64,000 bases of DNA from Clostridia bacterium (GTDB taxonomy: Bacteria > Bacillota > Clostridia > Christensenellales > Borkfalkiaceae): positions 1-64,000 of the forward strand of contig JAFQEM010000031.1 in the NCBI GenBank assembly GCA_017399035.1, given 5' to 3'. Below, in pieces: positions 38,816-48,200 of the stretch (position 1 is its first letter; the number at the start of each line of letters is the position of its first letter). The position numbers and the translations under genes are program-made. The notes beneath the pieces were generated by a model. The model saw only the letters and a program-made list of their open reading frames with translations. It searched no databases and was not told the DNA's origin.

Positions 38816-39696
38816 CCTTTAAGACCTCCTACCGTTAAATTACCCATAAAGATATCTTTAAAGAATATAAACAACAAAAATATCGGCAAGAACAAAATCA
38901 TACAGCCAGCCATACGAAGTGGAATTGTTGCCGTGCCTGCCTGTGAAGGATTATAAACAAAGTTAAAAAGACCAACGGCTGCAGTAGGATAGTCAAACAT
39001 ATAAATAAGTGGGGTTGAATAGTCGTTCCAGTAGCCGATAAAGAGCAATACGAAAACTGCAAACATAGAAGTTTTAACCAAAGGGAAAACTATTTTAAGC
39101 ATTACGGTAAATTGCCCTGCACCGTCAATAGTGGCCGCCTCTATATATTCGTCTGAAAGACCTTTAAAGGTTGCATAGAATACCAAGAAATACATTCCTA
39201 AATAACTTGATTGCATTACGCACGGTCCAAAAAGCGTGTTATAAAGTCCAAACGCTTTTGCCATTTGAATTTGTGAAGGAAGTGCGCCAACTACCGGCAA
39301 AACCATTGCAATAATAACGGTTGTATATATAAATTTGTTAAGCCATACCTTATATTTAGCAACCAAATAAGACATAACAGACGTAACAATCATATGCCCC
39401 AACGCACAAGAGAGAGCGTATATTAAAGAATATAAAAGCATATCGCCAAGATAAACCACTTGTTTACCATTTTTAACTATTTGATAAAAAGCAGAAAAGG
39501 CGTTTTTATAGTTTTGAAAATATAACGGGCTAAACCCTATTGGGTCGATAAGATAATCGGGGTTAAATTTAAGAGACGTTGCAACCGTAAAGAAAAGAAT
39601 TGAAAACATAAAAATAGTATATGCAATCAAAACTGCGAGAACAATGCCCATAAACAAATAATTTTTAGACTGAATTTTGAATTTTTTTCTTCTCAT
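38812..39696 (-). CDS. Carbohydrate ABC transporter permease, MalG type
   Basis: The 294-residue protein has six membrane helices and the EAA loop AATIDGAGQFTVMLKIVFPL near residue 188 that contacts the ATPase. It matches the second permease of CUT1-type sugar importers. It follows the MalF-type gene after 14 bases. No ATPase gene lies in the locus, so a shared MsmX-like ATPase elsewhere probably drives it. Confidence 0.92.
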   Translation of the reverse strand: MRRKKFKIQSKNYLFMGIVLAVLIAYTIFMFSILFFTVATSLKFNPDYLIDPIGFSPLYFQNYKNAFSAFYQIVKNGKQVVYLGDMLLYSLIYALSCALGHMIVTSVMSYLVAKYKVWLNKFIYTTVIIAMVLPVVGALPSQIQMAKAFGLYNTLFGPCVMQSSYLGMYFLVFYATFKGLSDEYIEAATIDGAGQFTVMLKIVFPLVKTSMFAVFVLLFIGYWNDYSTPLIYMFDYPTAAVGLFNFVYNPSQAGTATIPLRMAGCMILFLPIFLLFIFFKDIFMGNLTVGGLKG

Positions 39697-39710
39697 AATC
39701 GTTCTCCTTT

Positions 39711-40748
39711 TTAGTATTGAACGTCAGGGTTAATTTTAGCAAGCAACCACCTTACAAACATAGTGAGAGGAACTAAAATTAAGGTAAATATTATACCTAG
39801 TGTTGCAGCGTAAGGGAATTCTATTTCCGTAACGCCAAGGTTAGTAAGTAAGAAAGTGTAATAACCGAAAGTTTGAACTTCTATACCAGCAGACTTTGCA
39901 AACAATGCGTATAAGTGCGCTTGGTTTGTAAAAATTCCAGTTACGCCAACTATTAAGAAAGTTGACATTGTGTCAAAAATTAGCGGTATAGTTATAGAAA
40001 CAAATTCCTTAAACGGCTTAACACCGTCGATAGCGGCATATTCTACAACCGAAACGGGAATTCTTGTCATTGCGCTTGAATACATAATGATATTAGTGCC
40101 GAAACTCATCATAACGTTATAGAACAAAACTGCGGGCATACGCATTTCGGGTTCGCCGAGAGGCGGTAGCATCTCTACCCCGAATTTTGCCATAATTTCA
40201 ACCAAACCAACGTCTACCATAAATAAATACATAAACGCGGTAACTACTGAAGAAATTATTGACGGAAAGAAAAGGACAACCCTAAAAAATTCACTTAAAA
40301 AGTATTTTTTATAAATGTAAAAAGAAAAAAACAGCGCAAGTGGTAGCCCCACGATAAGTCCCACAAAATAGAAAGTGAGAGAGTTAACTAGCATCTGCTT
40401 TAACATTTGTCCGTGGAAAAACTCTTGAAAAAATCTTTCAAAGTTGGCAAAACCCACAGGTCTATAAACTACACCGTTAACGCCAACGTATTCTTTAAAC
40501 GCCAAAAGAATTGAGTTTATGTTTACGCCAACGTAAAAAATTAGATAGTGAATAATAGGTAACGCAACAAGCGAAAAATAGAAAACCAACTGTTTTTTTC
40601 TATTGCTTGCCATTGAAACCGTTTTTTCGCCCTTATTTTTCTTTTTAGAGTGAAGTTTAACGCTTATGTTGTAAAAATAATCGGAAATTCTACTTAAAAA
40701 GAGTTCAAATTTAGTTTGAACGTCTCCGCTGTTTTTTTGTCTTTTCAT
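39711..40748 (-). CDS. Carbohydrate ABC transporter permease, MalF type
   Basis: The 345-residue protein has an N-terminal cytoplasmic segment with charged residues, about six helices from residue 55 on, and the EAA loop YAAIDGVKPFKEFVSITIPL near residue 239. It is the first permease of a CUT1 sugar importer. A strong hairpin (40781-40811) separates it from the solute-binding gene, a usual way to keep the binding protein in excess. Confidence 0.92.
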   Translation of the reverse strand: MKRQKNSGDVQTKFELFLSRISDYFYNISVKLHSKKKNKGEKTVSMASNRKKQLVFYFSLVALPIIHYLIFYVGVNINSILLAFKEYVGVNGVVYRPVGFANFERFFQEFFHGQMLKQMLVNSLTFYFVGLIVGLPLALFFSFYIYKKYFLSEFFRVVLFFPSIISSVVTAFMYLFMVDVGLVEIMAKFGVEMLPPLGEPEMRMPAVLFYNVMMSFGTNIIMYSSAMTRIPVSVVEYAAIDGVKPFKEFVSITIPLIFDTMSTFLIVGVTGIFTNQAHLYALFAKSAGIEVQTFGYYTFLLTNLGVTEIEFPYAATLGIIFTLILVPLTMFVRWLLAKINPDVQY

Positions 40749-40770
40749 TTTATTTATCCTTTATAAAACT

Positions 40771-40819
40771 AGTATTTTCCTATCGTTGCGAGGCAAAGCC
40801 CCGCAACGATAAAAGGAAA
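40771..40819 (-). other. Strong hairpin between binding-protein and permease genes
   Basis: TATCGTTGCGAGGC (40781-40794) pairs with GCCCCGCAACGATA (40798-40811), with only one imperfection, and TTTTCC/GGAAAA extends it. No U-tract follows on the minus strand, so I read it as an mRNA-stabilising or partial-termination structure rather than a full stop. Confidence 0.7.
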
Positions 40820-40824
40820 ATATT

Positions 40825-42582
40825 TTAATTAGAAGAAATTCTTGCAACCATTTGTTCCCACAAAGATTTAGCCGTGCCTGCTCTATAAGTCCACTTGTCG
40901 TAAAGACCGTTAAACCAAGCCTCTGCCGTTACGTTATAGTCTTTCATAACCTTTAAGGGATAAAGGTCGGTAACGTCGCTACTCTTGCTGTATTTACTGC
41001 TAATACCCCACTCACCTGAAATATAGTCGTAGTTAGCGGTGGTAAAGTCGTTTCTGTCGTTAGCGTAAACCAAATCAATTTCTTCGCTGTGCAAAATTCT
41101 ATAAACGTCTTTAGCAAAGTTAGACATAGAGTCAGAAACTTCTTGTGAAATTTCATAATCAAACGGACGTGGTTGCGCGCCTTCTTTGTTTTGAACGCCC
41201 ATTGCAGCGGAAGAGTTAAAATACATAAAGAAATCTTCAACCGCTTGAAGTCTGTTTTGGTCGATACCGTTTTTAAGGAACATAGTTCCACCTGTGCCAA
41301 CTTTTAAAGTTGTGCCTGTGCCGATAAGCGAACGGTCTGCTTTGGGGATAGGCAACGTTGCAAAAGTGCGGTCAGTTTTGCCACCCTTTCTACCTGCGTA
41401 ATCGTTAAACGTTCCGGTTGCCTCTGCCTCCCAGTAACACCACTCGCCGAGCATCATTATAGGCTTTCTAGTATAGGTGCTTGAAATGTAATAGTCTTGA
41501 GCCATAGTGTGAGAAACTGCAGGCGAATAAGAACGGTCATCAACCCACTTACCTCTGTTATCGTTGATTTTACGCAAGAATTGAGCGTTGAGATATCTGC
41601 CCTTTTGTTTCATAGCCATATAACCGTTTTCGGGGGTAATAGCAACGTCGTCAAGTTCAGTAACTACGCCTGCGTCAGTAACGCTGATAAGGTTTGTAAG
41701 AGGCGTTTTACCGTCAAAAGTATAAGTTGCTTTTGCTTGTTCATAACCCTCAAAGTCTGCCCAAAGTTGTTGCCAAGCGTTGTTGTTCATACCAGGGAAT
41801 TGACCAGACCAAATCATAGGCGTTACACCGTTAGTAGACATATAGTCGCACCATAAATAGAATTGTGCGTAAGTTTCGGGAAGTCCGTCGTCTTCAGTAC
41901 CTTTTATGCCGTCAACACCCAAACAACCCTCTGACTTATCATTAGTTAAAATAAGGTTAGTATCTGTTGAGCCTTCTGCAATGTATAAACCTTTGTCTTC
42001 ACAGAGCGCCACGTCGTAAATAGGCATAGCAACCGAAGTGAACAAGGGCAAAACGTAAAGCGAACCGTTGGGTTCTTGATAGAAATTAGCCCAGTCAGAA
42101 TACATTCTTTCCATTATAGACTTTTCTTCAGCAAACCTGTTTGCGCCCTCGTCCGTACTTTTCATAGTAACAAGGTCTTTAACGTCTCTAACGTAATTGC
42201 TGTAAGTAGTTTTAACCAAACTAGGGTCTAAAGTGTTAGTAAAGAATACGTCGTATTCATTATTTTCAAGTGAATCTAAAAGCCAAGTTCCAGTAGAGTT
42301 GGTTTGAGTGTGCAAAAATTCAAAGAAAACGCCCGTTTTACCTTCTTCATAAGGAACGTCTTTAACTAATTCCGCAAACGCTTTAGTGGTTTGTTCAATA
42401 TAACCCCTACCGTAACCACAATCGTAGTTATGAACTTTTATAACCGTTGCGTTAGATTCGTTTTTACCCGCAATGTTACCACCCGTGTAATTGTTAGGTC
42501 CACCGTTATTTACACAACCAGTCAACGCTGACGCACCAACAAGCAATGCTAAAACGATAGACAAAATTTTAATTTTTTTCAT
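40825..42582 (-). CDS. Extracellular sugar-binding lipoprotein of ABC importer
   Basis: The 585-residue protein has a lipobox LTGC (cysteine 23) and a mature part with features of cluster-1 solute-binding proteins: TKAFAELV near the start, YDVFFTNTLDPS, GNMNNNAWQQLW-like hinge regions, and LKNGIDQNRLQAVEDFFMYF near the C-terminus. It should bind the oligosaccharide and hand it to the two permeases downstream. It is about 150 residues longer than typical maltose-type binders. AAGGA precedes the ATG. Confidence 0.88.
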   Translation of the reverse strand: MKKIKILSIVLALLVGASALTGCVNNGGPNNYTGGNIAGKNESNATVIKVHNYDCGYGRGYIEQTTKAFAELVKDVPYEEGKTGVFFEFLHTQTNSTGTWLLDSLENNEYDVFFTNTLDPSLVKTTYSNYVRDVKDLVTMKSTDEGANRFAEEKSIMERMYSDWANFYQEPNGSLYVLPLFTSVAMPIYDVALCEDKGLYIAEGSTDTNLILTNDKSEGCLGVDGIKGTEDDGLPETYAQFYLWCDYMSTNGVTPMIWSGQFPGMNNNAWQQLWADFEGYEQAKATYTFDGKTPLTNLISVTDAGVVTELDDVAITPENGYMAMKQKGRYLNAQFLRKINDNRGKWVDDRSYSPAVSHTMAQDYYISSTYTRKPIMMLGEWCYWEAEATGTFNDYAGRKGGKTDRTFATLPIPKADRSLIGTGTTLKVGTGGTMFLKNGIDQNRLQAVEDFFMYFNSSAAMGVQNKEGAQPRPFDYEISQEVSDSMSNFAKDVYRILHSEEIDLVYANDRNDFTTANYDYISGEWGISSKYSKSSDVTDLYPLKVMKDYNVTAEAWFNGLYDKWTYRAGTAKSLWEQMVARISSN

Positions 42583-42621
42583 ATTAGTTTAAGTCCTTTT
42601 ATAAATAGTTGAAAATTTTTA

Positions 42622-42655
42622 TCTTACTGCCAACTTTATATCGTCGGCAGTAAGA
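42622..42655 (-). terminator. Hairpin upstream of the binding-protein gene
   Basis: TCTTACTGCC (42622-42631) pairs perfectly with GGCAGTAAGA (42646-42655). On the minus strand it lies between the interrupted secreted-protein gene and the solute-binding gene, followed by TAAAAATTTTC, a weak U-tract. It could act as a partial terminator that sets the expression ratio. Confidence 0.6.
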
Positions 42656-42671
42656 ATTTTGCTAAATTAAA

Positions 42672-42899
42672 TTACTTAAGAGCAATGTTGTCGTAGTAGC
42701 AACCGAACAATGAACCAGTATAAGTACCACCACTTTGAACACCTGTAGGAGGTCCATATAACTTCAATTCTTGATTTTCTGGCGTACCTGCTTTTATAGT
42801 GCCGTTAAGTTGATATTCAATGTAAACGTAATCGTAATTAGTAGCAGAAATGAACTCAACACCGGTTGTATTTTCATAACCAAATACACCAACTAAACC
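42672..42899 (-). pseudogene. In-frame continuation of the secreted protein beyond a TAG codon
   Basis: Directly after the TAG at 42902-42900 the same reading frame stays open for 75 codons and then ends in TAA at 42674. The extra segment ends GCYYDNIALK, the same kind of closing strand (DNI) seen at the ends of carbohydrate-binding-like domains in the neighbouring 1640-aa protein. So the segment looks like the true end of the protein, cut off by a nonsense codon. Confidence 0.7.
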
Positions 42900-45029
42900 C
42901 TAAGGCCATTTATAAAGTCCAGAAGGATGGTTTTCATTACCCTGTCTAAAATAATAAGGCATAAACCACATACTAACGGTGTTGCAATCTTTAGTTAAAG
43001 TTTTAGAAGTTCCAGTTCCTAATGAATAATCAACAACCATTCTTCCTTGAGCGTTGTTTTGACTCCATACACCACCTTCGCCAGCGATACCATCTTTAGC
43101 ATAGTAACTATAATTAACTTTAGAAGTACACATTGAAGTAGATAAAACGTCAGTTGAAAAATCTTCAATCATATTTGGGAAATAACCCAAAACTGTATAT
43201 TTGTTAGAAGTACCAAAATTTTCACCGTTGATAGTAACTTGAGTAGCAACCGTATAGTAATTTTCAATAGCAGAAAGTGAATATCCGCTTTCAGTTTCAG
43301 TTAAATCTGTGGTTTCTCCCGTGCCACCAACAGAATAATAATCACCGTGAACGTATTTTTTTGCAACAACTGTGGTTTTTAACGTTGCAAGTTCTTCTTC
43401 ATTGTAAACAGTTGACATATTAGATTTTACTATATTAAAGGTTACTGGAGAATTTCCGCTAACCTTAATAACGTTGCCATTAACTGTAGTATTTTCTCCG
43501 CCTATTTCAAAGTTAAAACCTTTGTGTTCAGCGCAGAAGAAGTCAAACGCATAACCCGCGTCGTTTAAGGTGTTAGTAAAGGTCATATAAATTTGTTTTA
43601 CTTGGCTTATTGCGTTAGGCAAACTAAAGTTTACTTGTTGCCATTCACTTGCCCACAATCTATCATTTTCATCATAACTTGTGTTAGAATAGGTTATAGA
43701 CGTTAAATCTGCAAGTTGATATGCATTATCGTCAGTATAAATCCAAATTTTGATAGGTAACGTAGAACTTGTTACGTGTTGACCGTGTACGTCGACAAAT
43801 TTATTTGCTTCTAACATTCTAGTCATAAATGAGAAGTCTGCAGTCGTTTCAGAAAGTTGAATTGCAGAATCAAAAGTGATAATATAGTTACCACCTAAAG
43901 CAGTGTGGTCATAAGCACACAACGCATTTGTTTTGATACCGTGATAACTTTTAGGTTTAATATTTGTAAATCCCCAAGAAGATTTCAAGCCACTAACCGT
44001 GCCACCATCAACAGTTTGTGCACCTGTTGCACCGTCAAACAATACGTCTACAGACTGATAATCGTAATAATAACTAACGCTTGCAGAGTTATCTAACTTT
44101 AATTTAGTGGTTGCAGTTGACGCACTCTTTTGAGAGATATAATAGTAACCACTTTCTTGAATACCTAAATCTTCAACGGTGTAATCTTTTGTTAAATCTT
44201 CAACGGTTGCAATTTCAACGGTTTTTACGGTTGATTTTGATGCGCTCTTTACGTATTCACCAGTAGAAGAATTTAAATATACGTCTGCATTGATTGTTCT
44301 AGTGGGGTTTGCGCCGTCGTTTTGCGATTTATAGTATGCAATGTAATCTGTAACGTATTCTTCTGCAATTTCGTGAACGTCTTCAAAGTCGCTCTTCAAA
44401 AGTGCGTTATAAGAAACGTCAATGGGCGAACGCTTGTTTTGTGCATAACCTTTTGCAAAATAATAGGTTGTTGCGCCTTCTTTTTCAACAGAGATATATG
44501 CGCAACCAACGTATTCTCTATCAAGGTTTTGTTCTTTCATATTAACAACTGAACCTTGAATTAAATAATAGTCAGCAAGTGCGCCACTCTCTAACGTGGG
44601 GATAAATGCGCTTGACTTTAAGTGAATAATTTGTTTTGCGCCGTCTTTGCTTGCAGTTTCTTTATCAGTCCAAGTGTATCCTGCGCTTACGCCAAAGCAG
44701 TTATCTTCATTAATTTCGCCAAAACGGTCAATATAGTCGTAAGGCATAATGAACATACCAACTTTAATAAGAGTGTTTTCTCCGTCTAATGCGTTAAATT
44801 CAGTGATTGAAACTTTTGATGCAAAACGGATACCATTGTTGATTTCTTCCTCTGTTTCAGGGTCAACTGTTCCGCGTCTGATTGCCGCGCCTTCAACAAC
44901 TTCAAAAGTTGTAAGCGTGCCTGTTGCTGCGCTAACAGGCTTAACTGATAGCCCAACGGATAATGCCAAGCACATTATAAGTGCAAACGATAAGATTAAG
45001 GTTAAAACGTTTCTTTTTGTGTTTTTCAT
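42900..45029 (-). CDS. Secreted modular protein, truncated by an in-frame TAG
   Basis: The 709-residue product has a type-I signal peptide ending near VSAATG (about 33-38). The rest is beta-rich: an N-terminal module with VVEGAAIRRG and GIRFASKVS, resembling modules found in other gut-Firmicutes surface proteins, then beta-sandwich stretches with aromatic patches. I recognise no catalytic motif. GGAGG precedes the start and overlaps the stop of the 39-aa gene. The frame ends at TAG within what seems to be its last domain and stays open beyond it (see 42672-42899). It is probably a surface glycan-binding component in its intact form. Confidence 0.65.
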   Translation of the reverse strand: MKNTKRNVLTLILSFALIMCLALSVGLSVKPVSAATGTLTTFEVVEGAAIRRGTVDPETEEEINNGIRFASKVSITEFNALDGENTLIKVGMFIMPYDYIDRFGEINEDNCFGVSAGYTWTDKETASKDGAKQIIHLKSSAFIPTLESGALADYYLIQGSVVNMKEQNLDREYVGCAYISVEKEGATTYYFAKGYAQNKRSPIDVSYNALLKSDFEDVHEIAEEYVTDYIAYYKSQNDGANPTRTINADVYLNSSTGEYVKSASKSTVKTVEIATVEDLTKDYTVEDLGIQESGYYYISQKSASTATTKLKLDNSASVSYYYDYQSVDVLFDGATGAQTVDGGTVSGLKSSWGFTNIKPKSYHGIKTNALCAYDHTALGGNYIITFDSAIQLSETTADFSFMTRMLEANKFVDVHGQHVTSSTLPIKIWIYTDDNAYQLADLTSITYSNTSYDENDRLWASEWQQVNFSLPNAISQVKQIYMTFTNTLNDAGYAFDFFCAEHKGFNFEIGGENTTVNGNVIKVSGNSPVTFNIVKSNMSTVYNEEELATLKTTVVAKKYVHGDYYSVGGTGETTDLTETESGYSLSAIENYYTVATQVTINGENFGTSNKYTVLGYFPNMIEDFSTDVLSTSMCTSKVNYSYYAKDGIAGEGGVWSQNNAQGRMVVDYSLGTGTSKTLTKDCNTVSMWFMPYYFRQGNENHPSGLYKWP

Positions 45030-45042
45030 TGTGGTGTCCTCC

Positions 45043-45162
45043 TTATTCCCAACCTAAATCGCTATCAAACGGGTCTGAATCGCCGTTTGAAATTGTTAAT
45101 ACGCATACTTTTGGTAAAAAACGTATGTCGCATTCGGGGGGTGAATAGATACTTTTTTTCAT
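45043..45162 (-). CDS. 39-residue peptide of unknown function
   Basis: This frame is short but well supported: an AAAGGAGG ribosome site lies six bases before its ATG, and its TAA is followed immediately by the GGAGG of the next gene. The peptide opens MKKSIYSPPECDIRFLPK and ends in an acidic tail with SDPFDSDLGWE; two cysteines are at 11 and 20. Short peptides with a Tyr-x-x-Pro-Glu start and an acidic DPFD tail are common beside surface-protein genes of gut Clostridia, in my general recollection; their role is unknown. It sits between two large surface-protein genes. Confidence 0.65.
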   Translation of the reverse strand: MKKSIYSPPECDIRFLPKVCVLTISNGDSDPFDSDLGWE

Positions 45163-45210
45163 ATAAATCCTCCTTTTACTCGTGGTTTATCCACGTTAAA
45201 TCCAAATTAT

Positions 45211-48200
45211 TTATAACCACTCGATATCGTCTGCTATCGGGTCGTTCATTACCGTAACCGTGAAAGTTTTAAGAGCAACCAAGTTACCGTCAATTTTAAC
45301 TTCTAGCACTATTTCCATAACACCGTATTCTAAAACTTCTACGTCGTAACTACCTTTAATTAAGCCTAAATTGATATAAGTTCCACCGTTCATTCTATAC
45401 TTGATGCTAGTAGTTGTGTTTTCATTAAATTCAACTGCGCTAACGGTTATTTTGTCGCCTATATCCGCCATGCTTGGCAATTCAGGATATTCAACCTTTT
45501 CAAGCGTTAAACCGTCAACATAGAAATCCGTTGTCATCCAGTAGTGCAAGCCAAAACCTATACTGTAAACGTCTTTGAAACTTTCTTCAAAAACAAAAGT
45601 GTAAGTTCCTTCGCCCACAGGGATTATTATTGCATTACTAAATATCGTTCTCGAAGAACCGTCTGCCTCTCGCAATTCCACACGCATTTTCATTCCGTTA
45701 CCACGAACGTAATCTTGATATCCGTTTGCGTCGTATATAGGATTGCCGTCTGCATCATAAGCAAGTTCGTGTCCGTAAAGAATTCTCTTTGCGTTGATTG
45801 ACAAAGTTATTGCATTATAACTTGTTCCAAGGTCTTTATAGCCGTCTTTTATCCAACCGTTTTCTTTATTAAACTTTGCGGGGTCATAATAGGTAAACGC
45901 GATTGAACTTATACCCTTAAACCCAAAGAAATAAGAATATTTTCCGTCTTTAGCCCACTCGTCTGTTATAAAACAACTGCCACTAAGTTTTGTCAAGTCG
46001 CCTTTGCCAGCGCCGTAATGATTGCCATTTTCGTCAAGTTCAAAGTCCATTAAAACGTTGTTTTTTCTTGCTTGCAAGGTATAAACTTCCGTTTCGGTAT
46101 TATTGCCGTTTTTGGCTTGATATTTAAGTTGATATTCATCAAAATCAACAAGTTCAAAGTCAAACGTTTTTCCGTCTGCATTGAGATTTATTTTAGTCCA
46201 CTCTTCTTGAGATTTCTTTTTTAGATAAACTTCTACGGTTGTGCCGTTTTCTGCTTGGTCATAAACTTGCCAAGTATATTTTTGATTTAAGTTTACCGTG
46301 CCGATAGGTTCAATAAATTCAACTGCAAAGTTTCTAACCGCAATTTTTGTTGTTCTTGTAATAAATACGTTTCCGTCAACTATAACTTTAGTTATAATTA
46401 CGTAATCGCCGTTTTGATTAAACGTGATGTTAAACTTGCCGTTATTTTCTTGAACTGCCGTATATTTATCGCTTTGCTCTACGCCGTAACTTACTTGGGT
46501 TTTTACACCGTCAACACTTGACGTTGCGCCATCTATCGTAAGGCTTTGACCTACTTTTATATAACTACCTGCATCAAGTTCAGGTAAATCAACCCTTTCT
46601 GCCGTTATATCGTCAAAATAGAAAGACGACGCCCAAATATAATGAACCCAGAAAGAAAAGTAACTTATATTATCGAAATTATAATCAAACACGAAAATAT
46701 ATCTGCCTTCACCATTAGGCATTATAACTTGTTTGCTAGTAAACGATTTTTCTACCCCGTCGATTTTTGCTTTTACAGTTATTTCTAAACCGTTTATCTT
46801 TTGACCGAGGTTTGTACAACCGTATACGGGATTTCTAACCACTTTTGCGTTTACCGCTAAAGCGTTATAACTTGCGCCAAGTTCTATAGATTTACCAGGT
46901 ACCCACTCGTACATTGCGTGATTACCCGTATTAAAATAATAAGAATAATCGCCGTTTTTTGCCCAACCATCAGAAACGTAACCATACGTTCCACTATTTC
47001 TTCCGTAAGTTCCGTGATAATTTCCCTCTTCGTCTAATTCAAAGTCCGCAATCAAATTGTTGGCTCTAACCGTAAAATCATAAATGCGTTCGTTTTGAAC
47101 AAGGTCGTTATCAACCGTAAACTTAATTTGATATTTACCACTTTCAGAAAGATTTATTACTGCGTAATTCTCAACTATTTCAACCGCAGTCCAGTTGCCG
47201 TTTTCACTCTTGATAAAAGCCTCAACAGATGCTTGACCGTTAACTTCGGGGGCTTTGAATTTATATTCGGTGTTTGCATAGATTGACGTTAAAGGTTTGA
47301 AGAACGAATAAGTTAAATCACCAACAGTTATTTGTTGAATATCAAAATATTCCGTTTGACCTATAACTACCCTAAACTTAACTGAATATTCACCCTTTGC
47401 AAGAGCAAGTTGAACGCTGTCGCCGTCAATGGCGTAAGTTTTCTTTATGGTAGTGCTTAAGTTAGTTACGTCGATATAATATTTTACGTTTGCTATTTCT
47501 TGCGCACTAAACACTTTGGTGTTAACGTTGGTTACCTTGGGTTTTTCAAACGTTATTCCGCCGTCTGAAACAGAATAATATTTTCCGTCAATTTCGGGAT
47601 ATTCATAGTTCGCACTGTTATACATATATATATTATCTATATAAAAACCGTGCATTTTATCAACGTTTATCCACCATCTGTCAAAACATTTAATGGGTTT
47701 AGATAGCCTTACAACGTATTTATGTTCGCCAGGCATAATTTCTACGTCGCCAGATACAGATACGCCCGAATAGTCGTCAAAATACATTTTAGCAGGCTTT
47801 AAATCCCAGTCGGAATACGCATAGAAAACCACCGTGTCAACGTATTCTGAAAGCGTATACCTTGTTTCCCAAACGCCGTTATAATCATCCCAACCAGTAA
47901 AGTGTTGAACGTAGAGCGAATATTTTCCGTCTTTAGACCATCTAGTTGAAATTTTTGGTTTATTACTTCCGCTGTTATACATATGTCCACGGAAACCTAG
48001 ATAACTGCCCTTGATATGTTTTTCATAATCCATCACAACGCCGTCAGAGTGGATATACATATTTTTAAGCGTGCTAACCTTATATTCGCCAACGGTAACA
48101 ACGTATTTTACGTCTATATAAGTGGGTTGTTCAAAAACTACTGATTCATCAATCAAAATCCACTCGCTTTGACCTTCTATTCTGTAATATTTTTTAATTG

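Noticed and set aside
42900..42902. TAG as a recoded sense codon
   Set aside because: pyrH, cdsA, tmcAL and the YwaF-like gene end in TAG, and no sign of suppression was seen.
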